Both the position numbers and the translations under genes were made by a program. Shown piece after piece: positions 41,392 to 50,917 of a stretch of DNA of 64,000 nucleotides. Numbering within the stretch: the stretch's first letter is position 1; the number at the start of each line of letters is the position of its first letter. The DNA is from Rugamonas violacea (lineage in GTDB: Bacteria > Pseudomonadota > Gammaproteobacteria > Burkholderiales > Burkholderiaceae_D), in assembly GCF_016461825.1 (NCBI RefSeq), contig NZ_JAEMNU010000118.1, forward strand, positions 1 through 64,000, read 5' to 3'. The notes under the pieces are model-generated. The model saw only the letters and a list, made by a program, of their open reading frames with translations. It was not told the origin of the DNA and ran no database searches.

Positions 41392-42354
41392 ATGGCCAAC
41401 GGCGACAACAACGATCCACCCCAGATGCGCCGCAAATCGGACCAGGAGCAGGCCAAGCCGCGCTACCTCGATCCGGGCGACACCGTATTCAGCCTGTGGC
41501 GCCGCGTGCTGCTGGCGCGCTACCGCCGCCTGGCCGCCGCCGCCACGCGCCACATCATCCAGCGTCCGCTGCACATCGGCGTCTCGGCGCGCATTTTCCA
41601 CCCCGAGCCGGGCGCCACGGGACTGCGCAGCAAGAACCTGCAATATCTGGAGGAGTCGATCGCGCAGTGGGTGATGTCGCGCGACGTGCTGGTGTTCATG
41701 ATCCCGACCGTCAACAAGGACGGCCTCCTCCACCCCAGCAATATCCGCCTGCGCGACTATGCCCGCCACCTCGACGGCCTGGTGCTGCAAGGCGGCGCCG
41801 ACGTTTCGCCGCAGAGCTACGCCGAGACGCCGACCAGGCCCGAGTGGGGCGGCGACCGGGCGCGCGACATGTACGAGCTGGAACTGCTGCACGAATTCGT
41901 CGAGGCCGGCAAACCGGTGCTGGGCATCTGCCGCGGCTGCCAGCTGATCAACGTCGCCTTCGGCGGCTCGCTGTTCCAGGACATCGCCTCCGACGTGCCG
42001 GCGGCGCTGGCCCACGTCCACGACGACTACGACCGCCACCGCCACATCGTCACCTTCCCGCCCGGCTCCTCGCTGGCGCGGCTGTTCAAGGAGCAGCGCC
42101 AGGGCCGGGAGCAGCCGCAGGGCCTGGTCAACTCGATCCACCACCAGGCCGTCAAGACGCTGGGGCGCGACATGCAGGTCGAGGCGCTGTCGCTGCCCGA
42201 CCAGATGATCGAGGCGATCCGCTACCGCAAGGCGCCCTTCGTCATGGGCCTGCAGTGGCACCCGGAGTTCCACCGCGCCGGCGGCGCCGAACTGCTCGAC
42301 TGCACGCCCATCCTCGACAACTTCCTGCGCGTGGCGCGCGAGACCCGCTTCTAG
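41392..42354 (+). CDS. Gamma-glutamyl-gamma-aminobutyrate hydrolase-like class I amidotransferase
   Basis: 320 residues from MANGDNNDPP, which has a GGAG ribosome binding site; an ATG at 41350 lacks one. Class I glutamine amidotransferase-like fold (PuuD family, peptidase C26): Cys nucleophile in GICRGCQLINVAFGGSLFQDI, oxyanion GLVLQGGADVSP, and His-x-Glu in LQWHPEFH. PuuD removes the gamma-glutamyl group in putrescine catabolism; here no puu genes are adjacent. An ~80-residue N-terminal extension (charged, RRVLLARYRRLAAAATRH) is atypical. Its TAG stop overlaps the convergent nuclease gene. Confidence 0.85.
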   Translation: MANGDNNDPPQMRRKSDQEQAKPRYLDPGDTVFSLWRRVLLARYRRLAAAATRHIIQRPLHIGVSARIFHPEPGATGLRSKNLQYLEESIAQWVMSRDVLVFMIPTVNKDGLLHPSNIRLRDYARHLDGLVLQGGADVSPQSYAETPTRPEWGGDRARDMYELELLHEFVEAGKPVLGICRGCQLINVAFGGSLFQDIASDVPAALAHVHDDYDRHRHIVTFPPGSSLARLFKEQRQGREQPQGLVNSIHHQAVKTLGRDMQVEALSLPDQMIEAIRYRKAPFVMGLQWHPEFHRAGGAELLDCTPILDNFLRVARETRF

Positions 42355-44264
42355 TCGCGCCGGCGCGCCGCCGCCACCTCCTGCTTGACCACCTCGATGT
42401 CGTTGGCGAAGGCGGCGTCGCCGCGCAGGCGGGCGTACAGCGCGGCGGCGGCGGTGCGGCCGGCCTCGACGTCGCTCGGATAGTGGAAGCCGCAGACCAC
42501 GCGGCTGTCGCCGAAGGCCAGGCCGCGCGCCAGCAACGCGTCGGCGCGCTCGGGCGCCGCTTCGCTCAGCAGCATGGCCACCGTCAGACCCAGCCAGGCA
42601 TGGGTGGACGGATAGGAGCCCGTCTTGTCGAGCGAGAAGTCGACCATGTCGACGTGGCGGTGGCCGGCCATGTCGAGCGGATACAGGCAGGACTTGTATG
42701 CCGGGAAGGCGACGAAGGGACGCTTGCGGCCGCCCTCGGCCACCATCCGCTTGACCGGCCCGACCAGCCGCGAAACGTCGGCCTGCATGCGCTTGAGCAG
42801 CACCATCAACACCGGCGCGTTGGCGCCGTTCAGCTCGACGCCGAGCGCCTCGCCGAAGCGCGGCAGCACCTCGGCCGGCACGAAGACGTCGTCCTCGGCG
42901 GCCTGCTGGCCGCGCGCCGTGCGCAGCGTGGCGCGGCCATGCTTGAAGGCGGCGATGTCGGCCGCCTCGGCCGCGCTGCCGGCCTTGGGCGCCGCCGGCA
43001 ACCACTGCTCGATGTGCGGGGCCGCCGCGGCCGCCAGGTAACCGCTGCCGCAGCCGGCCATCTGCCGCGCCACGGCCGCCGCAGTGGCGCCGGAGGCGCT
43101 CGCGACGACCGCGCCGGATGCGCCGGATGCGCCGGATGCGGCAGCGGATGCGGCAGCGGATGCGGCGCCGGCCTGCGCGCCGCCATCGGCCGCCTGCTCC
43201 GGCCAGATCGCTTGCAGCAACCAGGCCAGCCGCGCGCCGGCCTTGGCCAGCTGCCCGGCCTTGATGGCGTCGGCCCGCGCGTCGTAATCCGGATCGACGA
43301 TGGTGTAGTCCCAGTTGCGCGCCGCGTCGTCGCCGACACCGCTCGAGCCGGCGGCCAAGGTGAAGCGCAGGCCGGCGAACACCTGCGGCGCCGCCGCCAC
43401 CGACTCGCCGGCCCAGCGCGCCGCCCAGTTGCCCTCGTCGCCGGCCGTCGGCGCGACACAGCGCGCCTGCTGCTGCAAGGCCTGCGCCTGCGCGCCGTCC
43501 GGCTTGAGGCTGGCCGGCACGCTGTCCCATTTGCCGTGCAGGCGCTCCTTGCCGCTGAGGAGAAGATTGCCGCCGGCCGTGTCGTAGCCCGTCTTGTAAC
43601 CCTTGGCGTCCGGGTCGAGCACCTTGCCGTCGGCGTCCAGGTACAACTGCACCGCGTGCAGCGGCTGGTGGATGTCGCCGACGTAGTGGGCCAGCAGCAT
43701 CAGCGCCTCCTGCCGGTCGGCGAAGACGAAGGGCGCCGGCGCCGGCTGGCCGCGCAGATAGGCGGTGGCGGCGCGGATCGCGTGCACCACGTCGAACTCG
43801 CTGGTGCCGACATAGCCCTCGGCGTAGCTGGAGTGGACGCTGGCCACGTCGGTGTAGTGGTACTGGCTGTGGCAGAACTGCGCACCGTGCGCCTTGCCGC
43901 ACTGGCGCCAGTTGTGCGCGACGAAGTTGCGCAGGCGCTCCTTGCCGGCGTCGCTCTCGAACACCGTGCACTCGGGGAAGGCCGGCTCGCCGAGGTGGGC
44001 CGGATCGCGCGAGGTCGCCACGGTGTAGATGAAGTTTTGGTTGTCGCTGCTGCCGACGGCGCGCGCGCAGTCGGCCCACACGGCGACGGTGCGCAAATCC
44101 AGATCGCCCAGCAGCCGCTTGACCTCCTGCTCGGCGCGGCTGTTCTTGAGCAGGGCGTCGGCGATCGCGCCGACCTGCTGGTGGCCGTCGGCGCCGAAGG
44201 CCAGCGCCAGCGCGGGGGCGCCGGCCAGGGTGGACAGCAGGATGAAGCGGGGTAGACGTTTCAT
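42351..44264 (-). CDS. Secreted S1/P1-type nuclease fused to class A acid phosphatase-like domain
   Basis: 637 residues from MKRLPRFILL (signal peptide to ALA|FGADGH). Domain 1 (~20-350) is S1/P1 nuclease: GADGHQQVGAIADALL, CHSQYHYTDV, ALMLLAHYVGDIHQPLHAV (Zn-binding His) and GGNLLL...LHGKWDS. Family members usually start with Trp as the first mature residue; here it is Phe. After an Ala/Ser/Gly linker of short repeats comes domain 2 (~410-630), a PAP2/class A nonspecific acid phosphatase: KTGSYPSTHAWLGLTVA (close to GSYPSGHT) and GDSRVVCGFHYPSDVEAGR. The product would cut single-stranded nucleic acid and strip phosphates in the periplasm or medium, a phosphate-scavenging enzyme. Confidence 0.85.
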   Translation of the reverse strand: MKRLPRFILLSTLAGAPALALAFGADGHQQVGAIADALLKNSRAEQEVKRLLGDLDLRTVAVWADCARAVGSSDNQNFIYTVATSRDPAHLGEPAFPECTVFESDAGKERLRNFVAHNWRQCGKAHGAQFCHSQYHYTDVASVHSSYAEGYVGTSEFDVVHAIRAATAYLRGQPAPAPFVFADRQEALMLLAHYVGDIHQPLHAVQLYLDADGKVLDPDAKGYKTGYDTAGGNLLLSGKERLHGKWDSVPASLKPDGAQAQALQQQARCVAPTAGDEGNWAARWAGESVAAAPQVFAGLRFTLAAGSSGVGDDAARNWDYTIVDPDYDARADAIKAGQLAKAGARLAWLLQAIWPEQAADGGAQAGAASAAASAAASGASGASGAVVASASGATAAAVARQMAGCGSGYLAAAAAPHIEQWLPAAPKAGSAAEAADIAAFKHGRATLRTARGQQAAEDDVFVPAEVLPRFGEALGVELNGANAPVLMVLLKRMQADVSRLVGPVKRMVAEGGRKRPFVAFPAYKSCLYPLDMAGHRHVDMVDFSLDKTGSYPSTHAWLGLTVAMLLSEAAPERADALLARGLAFGDSRVVCGFHYPSDVEAGRTAAAALYARLRGDAAFANDIEVVKQEVAAARRRD

Positions 44265-44451
44265 GGCGTTCCGATCGAAAGGCGGGATGAACGGCAAACG
44301 CAGGCCGGCGCTAGCCCGGCTGCGGGCGATGATGTGGAATGATGGTGTGGAATTCTAGCGCAGATTGGGCTCGAAAAAACGCCCCGATGCGGCTCGCGGC
44401 AAGGTCGCGCGCTTTGCTGTATTCTTTCGGCATTGCACAGAGGAGCTACTT

Positions 44452-44991
44452 ATGCCAAACACCGAATGGCCGATTGTCGCGGTCGCCCTGCCCGCCGACT
44501 CGCGCGTGACCGGGATATATCATCAGCCCTTCCTGGCCGATGCCTACTCGCTGCGCCTGCCGCCCGGCGCCATCAGCGATCCCGAGCAACTGGCCCGCTT
44601 CATCTTCGCGCAGCAGGCGCCCTGGATCGGTCGCTTGATGCATCTGCGCGACGCCCTGGTCAGCATATTCGGCCTGAAGACCACCAAGCAGTTGAGCACG
44701 GTCGGCGACGCGCGCGTGGCCTTCTTCAAGATCTACGAACGACGCGCCCACGAGATCATTCTCGGCGAGGACGACAAGCACCTCGACTTCCGCCTCTCCA
44801 TACTGCGCCGCGATGAAGCCGGCGCGTCCCAGGTGGTGATGTCGACCGTGGTGCATTGCCACAACCTGCTGGGCCGCAGCTACATCCGCCTGATCGCCCC
44901 CTTCCACCGCATGGTGGTGCGTTCGAATCTGCGGCAAGCGGCACTGGCCGGCTGGCCGCAGCAATCGGACGACACGCCGGCGGCTAACTAG
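44452..44991 (+). CDS. DUF2867-domain protein
   Basis: 179 residues from MPNTEWPIVAV, with an AGAGGAG ribosome binding site; the start 29 codons earlier is less likely. The domain is recognised from YHQPFLADAYSLRLPPG, WIGRLMHLRDALVSIFGLK, EIILGEDDKHLDFRLSILRR and the C-terminal HNLLGRSYIRLIAPFHRMVVRS. The function is unknown; related proteins are seen next to NAD(P)-binding epimerase-like genes and have a possible START-like or lipocalin-like fold. Confidence 0.75.
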   Translation: MPNTEWPIVAVALPADSRVTGIYHQPFLADAYSLRLPPGAISDPEQLARFIFAQQAPWIGRLMHLRDALVSIFGLKTTKQLSTVGDARVAFFKIYERRAHEIILGEDDKHLDFRLSILRRDEAGASQVVMSTVVHCHNLLGRSYIRLIAPFHRMVVRSNLRQAALAGWPQQSDDTPAAN

Positions 44992-45055
44992 TACGGCCAC
45001 CCGGCGGCGAACGGCTGGAGTGCCGCCGCCGCACAGGTCTGGCGGCCCGCGCGGC

Positions 45056-46174
45056 TCAATTCCCGCGGAAGCGCTGGATCGCCGCGTCCACCATGCCTTC
45101 GACGCTGCCGCTGTCGGCGAACTGCTCGCGCAGATAATGCGCGTCGCTGCCCTCGTGGGCGACCTGCATCAGATGGGCCAATCCTGCGCCGCCGCCCAGC
45201 GCCGCGCCATGCGGCTCCATCTTGCGCAGGGTGGTCAGGATGTCCTCGCGCAGCGACAGGCTCTCATACGTCTTCGGATGCACCAGCGTGCCGTCCAGGC
45301 CGAAGCGGCAGGCCTGGAAACGGTTGTAGTTGTAGACCAGGTAGTCGTCCTCCACCGGCGCCTCCTCCCTGCGTTCGAGCAGATAGCGGCACAGCGCCTG
45401 CAGATAGCAGGCCAGCCCGGCGGCCCGTTCGACCGTCAGCGGCGTGTCGCAGACGCGCAGCTCGATGGTGCCGAACTCCGGCTTGGGCCGGATGTCCCAG
45501 TAAAAGTCCTTCATGCTCTTGATCACGCCGGTGTGCTCCATCTTCGAGAAGTACTCGTGCTCGAAGGCGTTCCAGTTCAACAGGAAAGGCGCCCGCCCGC
45601 TCATCGGGAAGGCGAACACGGAGTTCAAGCGGGCCGAGTTGAACAGCGTGTCGTTACCCTGCACGAAGGGCGACGACGACGACAGCGCGATGAAGTGCGG
45701 CACATAGCGGCTCAGCGAATGCAGCAGGAACAGCGCGTCGTCGCCCGAGGCGCAACCGATGTGCACGTGCTGGCCGAAGATGGTGAACTGCTTGGCCAGA
45801 TAGCCATACAGCTCGGACACTTCCTTGAAGCGCGGCTTGGCGAAGATGCGCCGCTCCGACCACTTCTGGAACGGATGGGTGCCGCCGCCGCAGATGCCGA
45901 TGTTGAGCGTCTCGGCGGCCTGCACCAGCGTATCGCGGGTCAGCTGCAACTGGGCCACCAGCTCGGCGTGGTTGGTGTGCACGTCGCTGTTAATCTCGAT
46001 CATGCTCTCGGTGATCTCCGGCGTCACATTGCCGGGGAAGGGTTTGCGGCTCAGCAGATGCAGCAGGTCGGGGCTGGACGCGGTCAGGTCGTAATCGGAC
46101 AGGCTGACCAGTTGCAGCTCAAGCTCGACGCCCATGGTCAGCGGCACGGACGTGGTGAAGGGTTCCAATGGCAT
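45056..46174 (-). CDS. Carboxylate-amine ligase (glutamate-cysteine ligase-like, YbdK family)
   Basis: 372 residues. GCS2/YbdK fold: GVELELQLV with Mg2+-binding Glu residues, [44 protein letters not shown] and [12 protein letters not shown]. YbdK-type enzymes show weak glutamate-cysteine ligase activity. It starts 1 bp after the antiporter stop codon, with its ribosome binding site (AAGGAG) inside the antiporter gene, so it is translationally linked to it. Confidence 0.88.
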   Translation of the reverse strand: MPLEPFTTSVPLTMGVELELQLVSLSDYDLTASSPDLLHLLSRKPFPGNVTPEITESMIEINSDVHTNHAELVAQLQLTRDTLVQAAETLNIGICGGGTHPFQKWSERRIFAKPRFKEVSELYGYLAKQFTIFGQHVHIGCASGDDALFLLHSLSRYVPHFIALSSSSPFVQGNDTLFNSARLNSVFAFPMSGRAPFLLNWNAFEHEYFSKMEHTGVIKSMKDFYWDIRPKPEFGTIELRVCDTPLTVERAAGLACYLQALCRYLLERREEAPVEDDYLVYNYNRFQACRFGLDGTLVHPKTYESLSLREDILTTLRKMEPHGAALGGGAGLAHLMQVAHEGSDAHYLREQFADSGSVEGMVDAAIQRFRGN

Positions 46175-46175
46175 C

Positions 46176-47363
46176 TCAATTCTCCTTGTTGGACGGGGTT
46201 TCCTTGGCCCAGATCAGCGCGCGCTGCGTAATGATCGGTCCCAGCACTTCCATGAACAGCGTCATCGCCGCCAGCGCGGCCAGCTCGTCGACCAGCACGA
46301 TGCCCATGTATTTGGTCTGCTCCAGCATCAACACGACGAACACCGACATCGGCGACAGCGCGATGCCGGTCAGCGCGCCCTTGCGCCACGAAATGCCGGA
46401 GACGTGGGCGAACGCCGCCACGCCGGCCGTCTTGACGACGAAGCGGGCCAGCAGCAGCATGGCGCCGAGGCCGGCGCCGGCGACCACGCGGTCCCATTCC
46501 AGCGTCGACACGGCGAACACGAACAGCAGCACCGTCAGCAGTTCGCCCAGGCCGCCGAAATTGCGCTCGGTGCGGCTGAAGGCGACGCGGCGGTGGCGCG
46601 CCATCAGGCCGAAAGTCAAGGTCGCCAGCACCGGCGACAGGTCGGTGGCGTGGCTCAGCGCCACCAACAGCACGACACCGAGCGCGAAGGCCACCGTGCC
46701 GTCTTGCGCCAAGTTGCCCAGCTGGCGCAGCATGGCCGGCACCAGCATGCCGAACAGCGCGCCCAGCGCGGCCGAGGCGAGCAGCTCGATCAGACTATGC
46801 GAAATGGCCTGCGACAGGCTGCCCGAGGTCTGGAACACCCAGAAGCCGACGATCACCTTGAATACGAACACCGCCAGCACGCAGTTGATGGCGACCAGGT
46901 GCAGCAGCCGCTCGGTGACCTGGCCGGCGCTGTTTTTCTCGTTGATGACGCGCAGCACGCCGGCCGGCGAGGTCGACATCGCCAGCGAGGCCAGCAGCAA
47001 CGAGGTCATCGACGGCATGCCGGTCATCTGCGAGATCGAGTAGACCAGGGCGAAGGTGGCGGCCGATTCGACCAGGCCGCTGACGGCGATCCACGGGTTG
47101 ACGCGCAGCCAGTGCAGATTGATGCGGTAGCCGAACTCGAACAGGATCAGGCCGAAGGCCAGGTTGGCCAGCATCGTCACGGTGCTCGAACCGTCGGTGG
47201 CCAGCGCCACCGGAAAGGCCTGCGCCAACAAAAATCCGACCAGGCCGTAGACGCTGATGCGCGGCACGCCGCTCCAACGGTGTATCAGTTCGCCCGACAA
47301 CCAGGACAGCAGGATGGCGAAGGGCCAGGCGAGTTCGGCCGGAATGACCAGGGTTTCTGGCAT
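46176..47363 (-). CDS. Cation:proton antiporter (CPA2/Kef-like)
   Basis: 395 residues from [11 protein letters not shown] with a GGAG ribosome binding site; longer in-frame starts are Arg/Ala-rich. About 12 hydrophobic segments of the Na+/H+ or K+/H+ exchanger fold ([66 protein letters not shown]). No TrkA-N/RCK domain is present. It is paired with a glutamate-cysteine ligase-like gene, which suggests coupling to thiol status as in Kef systems. That link is inference. Confidence 0.85.
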   Translation of the reverse strand: MPETLVIPAELAWPFAILLSWLSGELIHRWSGVPRISVYGLVGFLLAQAFPVALATDGSSTVTMLANLAFGLILFEFGYRINLHWLRVNPWIAVSGLVESAATFALVYSISQMTGMPSMTSLLLASLAMSTSPAGVLRVINEKNSAGQVTERLLHLVAINCVLAVFVFKVIVGFWVFQTSGSLSQAISHSLIELLASAALGALFGMLVPAMLRQLGNLAQDGTVAFALGVVLLVALSHATDLSPVLATLTFGLMARHRRVAFSRTERNFGGLGELLTVLLFVFAVSTLEWDRVVAGAGLGAMLLLARFVVKTAGVAAFAHVSGISWRKGALTGIALSPMSVFVVLMLEQTKYMGIVLVDELAALAAMTLFMEVLGPIITQRALIWAKETPSNKEN

Positions 47364-47719
47364 AGGGTATCTCCAAAGTGCGTTGCGGGCGGCGGCGGTG
47401 GCGGCGCGCTCGCGCCGGCGTCCAAGCGGCTGGCACGGACAGGCGCGCCAGCCGGCGCGCAACAGTTTGACGGTGGCCGGGGCCACTCAGGGCGCGCCGA
47501 CCGCGGTTCCCGGGCGGCGCAAGGCGGGCCGGGGATGCTGCAAGGGTGGCTCGCGGGGTTTGACCCGGGAGCGCTGGAGTCACTACAAAATGAACAGCAA
47601 GGATGACAGTTTATTGCATTGCGCGAAATCGTGTCGCACGCCAGACGGCCGCGTCCGCCGCGCAGTACAATTCCGCCAGGCCGGCGACCTCCCGCGCCGG
47701 CATCGAATAAGGGACCACC
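47364..47719. other. Divergent intergenic region between antiporter and S-formylglutathione hydrolase
   Basis: About 355 bp without a convincing gene. It is GC-rich except near 47580-47640, where an AT-rich patch probably holds promoter elements. A minor open frame from the ATG at 47589 continues into the next gene in a wrong frame. Confidence 0.4.
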
Positions 47720-48583
47720 ATGCTCGAACTGCTCAGCGAACACGCCTGCTTCGGCGGCGTGCAGCGCTTCTACCGCCACGCCGCGCGCGCCACCGGCCTG
47801 CCGATGCGCTTCTCCGTCTTCCTGCCGCCGGCCGCCGCCAATCCCGGCGCCGGCGCCGGCGCCCGGCCCGGCCTGTTCTACCTGGCCGGCCTGACCTGCA
47901 ACGAGGAGACCTTCGCCGCCAAGGCCGGCGCCCAGCGCGTCGCCGCCGAACTGGGCCTGATGCTGATCGCGCCCGACACCAGCCCGCGCGGCGCCGCCAT
48001 CGCCGGCGAGGACGCCGCCTGGGACTTCGGCCTGGCCGCCGGCTTCTACCTCGACGCCACCGAGGCGCCGTGGCGCCAGCACTACCGCATGTACAGCTAC
48101 ATCCTGGAGCTGCGCGAACTGCTGGTGGCCGAACTGGCGCTGGACCCGGCGCGGGTCGGCATCTGCGGCCACTCGATGGGCGGCCACGGCGCCCTGGTGC
48201 TGGCGCTGCGCAACCCCACCCTGTTCCATTCGCTGTCGGCCTTCGCGCCGATCGCCGCGCCCTCGCTGTGCCCGTGGGGACAAAAAGCCTTCAGCGGCTA
48301 CCTGGGCGCCGAGCCAAGCGCCTGGGGCGGCTACGACGCCAGCGTGCTGATGGCCGGCCTGCGCGCGCCCTTCCCCGACGGCATCCTGATCGACCAGGGC
48401 CTGGGCGACAAATTCCTCGCCGAGCAGCTCCACCCCGAGGTGTTCGAGGCGGCCTGCCGCAGCGCCGGCCAGCCGCTGCAACTGCGCCGCCACGCCGGCT
48501 ACGACCACGGCTACTACTTCGTCGCCAGCTTCATCGAGCAGCACCTGCGCTTCCACGCCCGCAACCTGGGCGCGGCGGCCTGA
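47720..48583 (+). CDS. fghA: S-formylglutathione hydrolase
   Basis: 287 residues with a GGGA ribosome binding site. Esterase D-family serine hydrolase: FLPPAA, LAGLTCNEETFAAKAGAQRVAAELG, SPRG, catalytic Ser in CGHSMGGHGALVLAL, Asp in DQGLGDKFL and His in HAGYDHGYYF. It hydrolyses S-formylglutathione to formate and glutathione, the second step of glutathione-dependent formaldehyde detoxification. The partner dehydrogenase (adhC/frmA) is not in the window. Confidence 0.92.
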   Translation: MLELLSEHACFGGVQRFYRHAARATGLPMRFSVFLPPAAANPGAGAGARPGLFYLAGLTCNEETFAAKAGAQRVAAELGLMLIAPDTSPRGAAIAGEDAAWDFGLAAGFYLDATEAPWRQHYRMYSYILELRELLVAELALDPARVGICGHSMGGHGALVLALRNPTLFHSLSAFAPIAAPSLCPWGQKAFSGYLGAEPSAWGGYDASVLMAGLRAPFPDGILIDQGLGDKFLAEQLHPEVFEAACRSAGQPLQLRRHAGYDHGYYFVASFIEQHLRFHARNLGAAA

Positions 48584-48604
48584 CGGCGCCGCGCCGGCGC
48601 GCCG

Positions 48605-49186
48605 TCACGGCCGGATTTCGGTGCCCAGCCGGCGCAGGAACTGGGCCAGCCATTGCGGATGGGCCGGCCAGGCGGGGGCGGTGACGAAGATGCCGTCGGT
48701 GATGGCCTGGTCGACCGGGATGTCGGCGTACTCGGCGCCGGCCAGCTTGACCTCGGGCGCGCAGGCCGGATAGCTGGAGATCTTTTTGCCACGGATCACG
48801 TCGGCGGCGGCCAGCAGCTGGGCGCCGTGGCAGACGGCGGCGATCGGCTTGTCGGCGGCGGCGAATTGCTGGATCAGTTCGAGCACGCGGGCGTTCAGCC
48901 GCAGGTACTCGGGGGCGCGGCCGCCGGCGATGAGCAGGGCGTCGTAGTTGCCGACCTCGACCTCGTCGAAGGCGGCGTTCAAGGCGAACAAGTGGCCCGG
49001 CTTCTCGGTGTAGGTCTGGTCGCCCTCGAAGTCGTGGATGGCGGTCTTGATGGTGTCGCCGGCCCGCTTGCCGGGACAGACGGCATGCACCGTGTGGCCC
49101 ACCATGCCCAGCGCCTGGAACGGCACCATGGTCTCGTAGTCCTCGGCGAAATCGCCGGTCAACAACAGGATTTTCTTCGCTGCCAC
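48605..49186 (-). CDS. DJ-1/PfpI-family protein
   Basis: 193 residues from a GTG ([13 protein letters not shown]); a GTG start 18 codons upstream (MNQVPFQ) is also possible, so the 5' end is uncertain. DJ-1/PfpI fold: [31 protein letters not shown], Cys nucleophile in [17 protein letters not shown]. Members act as glyoxalase/deglycase or proteases and are stress-related. Convergent with fghA. Confidence 0.82.
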   Translation of the reverse strand: MAAKKILLLTGDFAEDYETMVPFQALGMVGHTVHAVCPGKRAGDTIKTAIHDFEGDQTYTEKPGHLFALNAAFDEVEVGNYDALLIAGGRAPEYLRLNARVLELIQQFAAADKPIAAVCHGAQLLAAADVIRGKKISSYPACAPEVKLAGAEYADIPVDQAITDGIFVTAPAWPAHPQWLAQFLRRLGTEIRP

Positions 49187-49423
49187 GGTCACCCCCACAA
49201 AAAAGTTGTTCCGCCCCGGCTGGAACGGCACTTGGTTCACGCTACGACCATTGAATCATAACGCAAAAACAAGACCGGGCCCGCCGCGCCGGCTTGCCAT
49301 TTTTATACGGCGCTGCGCGGCCGGCGGCGGCGCGCCGGCGGCGCACGTGAAAACGGCGCCGCGATCGCTCGCGGCGCCGTCCCCCGCCGGCCCGTGCGGG
49401 CGGCCGGTGTGCGTTTTTACGGC

Positions 49424-50377
49424 TTACTTGCTGAGCACCTGGCGGATGGTCGCCGCCAGATCCTCGGCGACGAACTTGGCCACGTAGGCGTCGGCGCCGA
49501 CGCCCTTGACGTGGTCCTCGTTGGTCTTGCCCGACAGCGAAGAGTGGATCACCACCGGGATCTTGCTGAAGCGGGCGTCCTGCTTGACCAGGCGGGTCAG
49601 CGTGAAGCCGTCCATCTCCGGCATTTCCAGATCGGTCAGCACCAGCGCCACCTTGTTCTCGACCGGCACGCCCTCGCTCTTGGCGATGTCGGCGATGTGC
49701 TGCAGCCGGTCCCAGGCCTCCTTGCCCGACTTGGTCATGATGAAGTGGGCGCCCATCGCCGTCAGGCCCTTCTCGATCAGGCTGCGCGCCACCACCGAGT
49801 CGTCGGCCGCCAGGATCACCGCGCCCGGCTTGAGCAGCAGTTGCGGGCCGATGGTCTCCGGGTCGACGTCCTTGCCCTCGTTGGGCACCATCTCGCGCAG
49901 GATGGTCTCGACGTCGAGCACCTGGGCCAGGCGGGTGTTGTTGACGTCGCCGTCGAGGCGGGCGATGCTGGTCACCTTGCCGCCGGCCGTGCCTTCGGCG
50001 GTCAGCACCTGGCTCCAGTCCAGCCGCACGATCTCGTCGACCGACTCGACCGCGAAGGCCTGGGTGGTGCGGGCGAACTCGGTCACCAGCATGATGTTCA
50101 GGCCGGTCTTCGGCGTCACGCCGACGATCGCCGGCAGGTCCAGCACGGTGATGATCTGGCCGCGCAGGTTGACCACGCCGAGCATGTGCGGCGACGAACC
50201 GGCCACGGCGGTCACCTCGGGCATGGCGACGATCTCGCGGATCTTGAAGACGTTGATGCCGAACAGTTCCGAATGTTCGCCGTTGGCGTCGCCGCCGAGG
50301 CGGAACAACAGCAGTTCGAATTTATTGGAATTGGTCAGGTTGCTGCGTTCGTCCACTTCCTGCTGAACTGATTTCAT
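49424..50377 (-). CDS. CheV-type chemotaxis coupling protein (CheW-REC)
   Basis: 317 residues from MKSVQQEVDERS, the ATG with GGAG at 9 nt spacing; upstream in-frame Met codons exist. A CheW-like domain (ELLLFRLGG, FGINVFKIREIV, GVVNLRGQIITVLDLPAIVG) is followed by a receiver domain with acidic pocket AADDSVVARS, phospho-Asp in LVLTDLEMPEMDGF and Lys in VAKFVAEDL. CheV couples chemoreceptors to CheA and adapts through phosphorylation. It lies alone, away from a che operon. Confidence 0.9.
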   Translation of the reverse strand: MKSVQQEVDERSNLTNSNKFELLLFRLGGDANGEHSELFGINVFKIREIVAMPEVTAVAGSSPHMLGVVNLRGQIITVLDLPAIVGVTPKTGLNIMLVTEFARTTQAFAVESVDEIVRLDWSQVLTAEGTAGGKVTSIARLDGDVNNTRLAQVLDVETILREMVPNEGKDVDPETIGPQLLLKPGAVILAADDSVVARSLIEKGLTAMGAHFIMTKSGKEAWDRLQHIADIAKSEGVPVENKVALVLTDLEMPEMDGFTLTRLVKQDARFSKIPVVIHSSLSGKTNEDHVKGVGADAYVAKFVAEDLAATIRQVLSK

Positions 50378-50672
50378 ATTCTTCATCTCCGTCTGAGGCA
50401 TAACATGGACCAAATGGCGGCCGCGCTTGTCCCGCGGCTCATAGGGAAAACCCCTGTTCGGGAAAAATCCCCATTGCCTTTCCAGTATAACGATTTTGCC
50501 TATGGGAACGCCAGTTTTGGCCTGAATCAATCCCCTTTTGGCGGCCTTATACAACGCTTCTTCAACGCAAACCCAACACCGACCCCGCGCCGCCGCCGCG
50601 GCCGCCGCGAGGCGCGATAAAAATATTGCAAGAACGATCAACAGTTTCCTGTCAAACATGAAAACGCGGACG
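50378..50672. other. Leader and promoter region upstream of cheV
   Basis: About 295 bp between cheV and the tRNA terminator, with no supported gene. On the minus strand a TATACT -10-like hexamer (50484-50489) lies about 107 bp upstream of the start; I could not assign a matching -35. The far end is GC-rich (alanine-coding simple repeat in one frame). Confidence 0.4.
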
Positions 50673-50705
50673 AAAAAAAAGGAAACCTGGTGGTTTCCTT
50701 TTTTT
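50673..50705. terminator. Intrinsic terminator of tRNA-Gly
   Basis: GGAAACC (50681-50687) and GGTTTCC (50692-50698) with a 4-nt loop. An eight-base A-run on the left (T-run for minus-strand transcripts) and a T-run on the right make it potentially bidirectional. It follows tRNA-Gly immediately on the minus strand. Confidence 0.85.
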
Positions 50706-50711
50706 AGAATT

Positions 50712-50787
50712 TGGAGCGGGAGAAGAGGCTCGAACTCTCGACCTCAACCTTGGCAAGGTTGCGCTCTACCAACTGAGCTACTCCCGC
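50712..50787 (-). tRNA. tRNA-Gly (anticodon GCC)
   Basis: On the minus strand the 76-nt gene starts GCGGGAGTAGCTCAGTTGG (acceptor stem and D-loop) and has anticodon stem-loop ...CAACCTTGCCAAGGTTG... with anticodon GCC. It then has a TTCGAGCC T-loop and a 3' acceptor CTCCCGCT ending in an encoded CCA. All four stems pair. Single tRNA, not in a cluster. Confidence 0.95.
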
Positions 50788-50917
50788 TGAGAGACACTAT
50801 TATGACAGGGCGGCGCCGTTTTTGCCAGAGGGGAAGGCGTTTTTCTGCGCCGCCCGCCCTATAATGACGCCGCCGCCGTCCGGCGGCACCGGTTCGAACA
50901 AGGAAAGAAGCAAGCCC

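Noticed and set aside
38128..42354. A 1408-codon open frame spanning ABC ATPase, flagellar-like and ligase genes in another frame
   Set aside because: High GC leaves few stop codons; the long frame is a shadow of genes on both strands except for its last 320 codons, which are the real PuuD-like protein.
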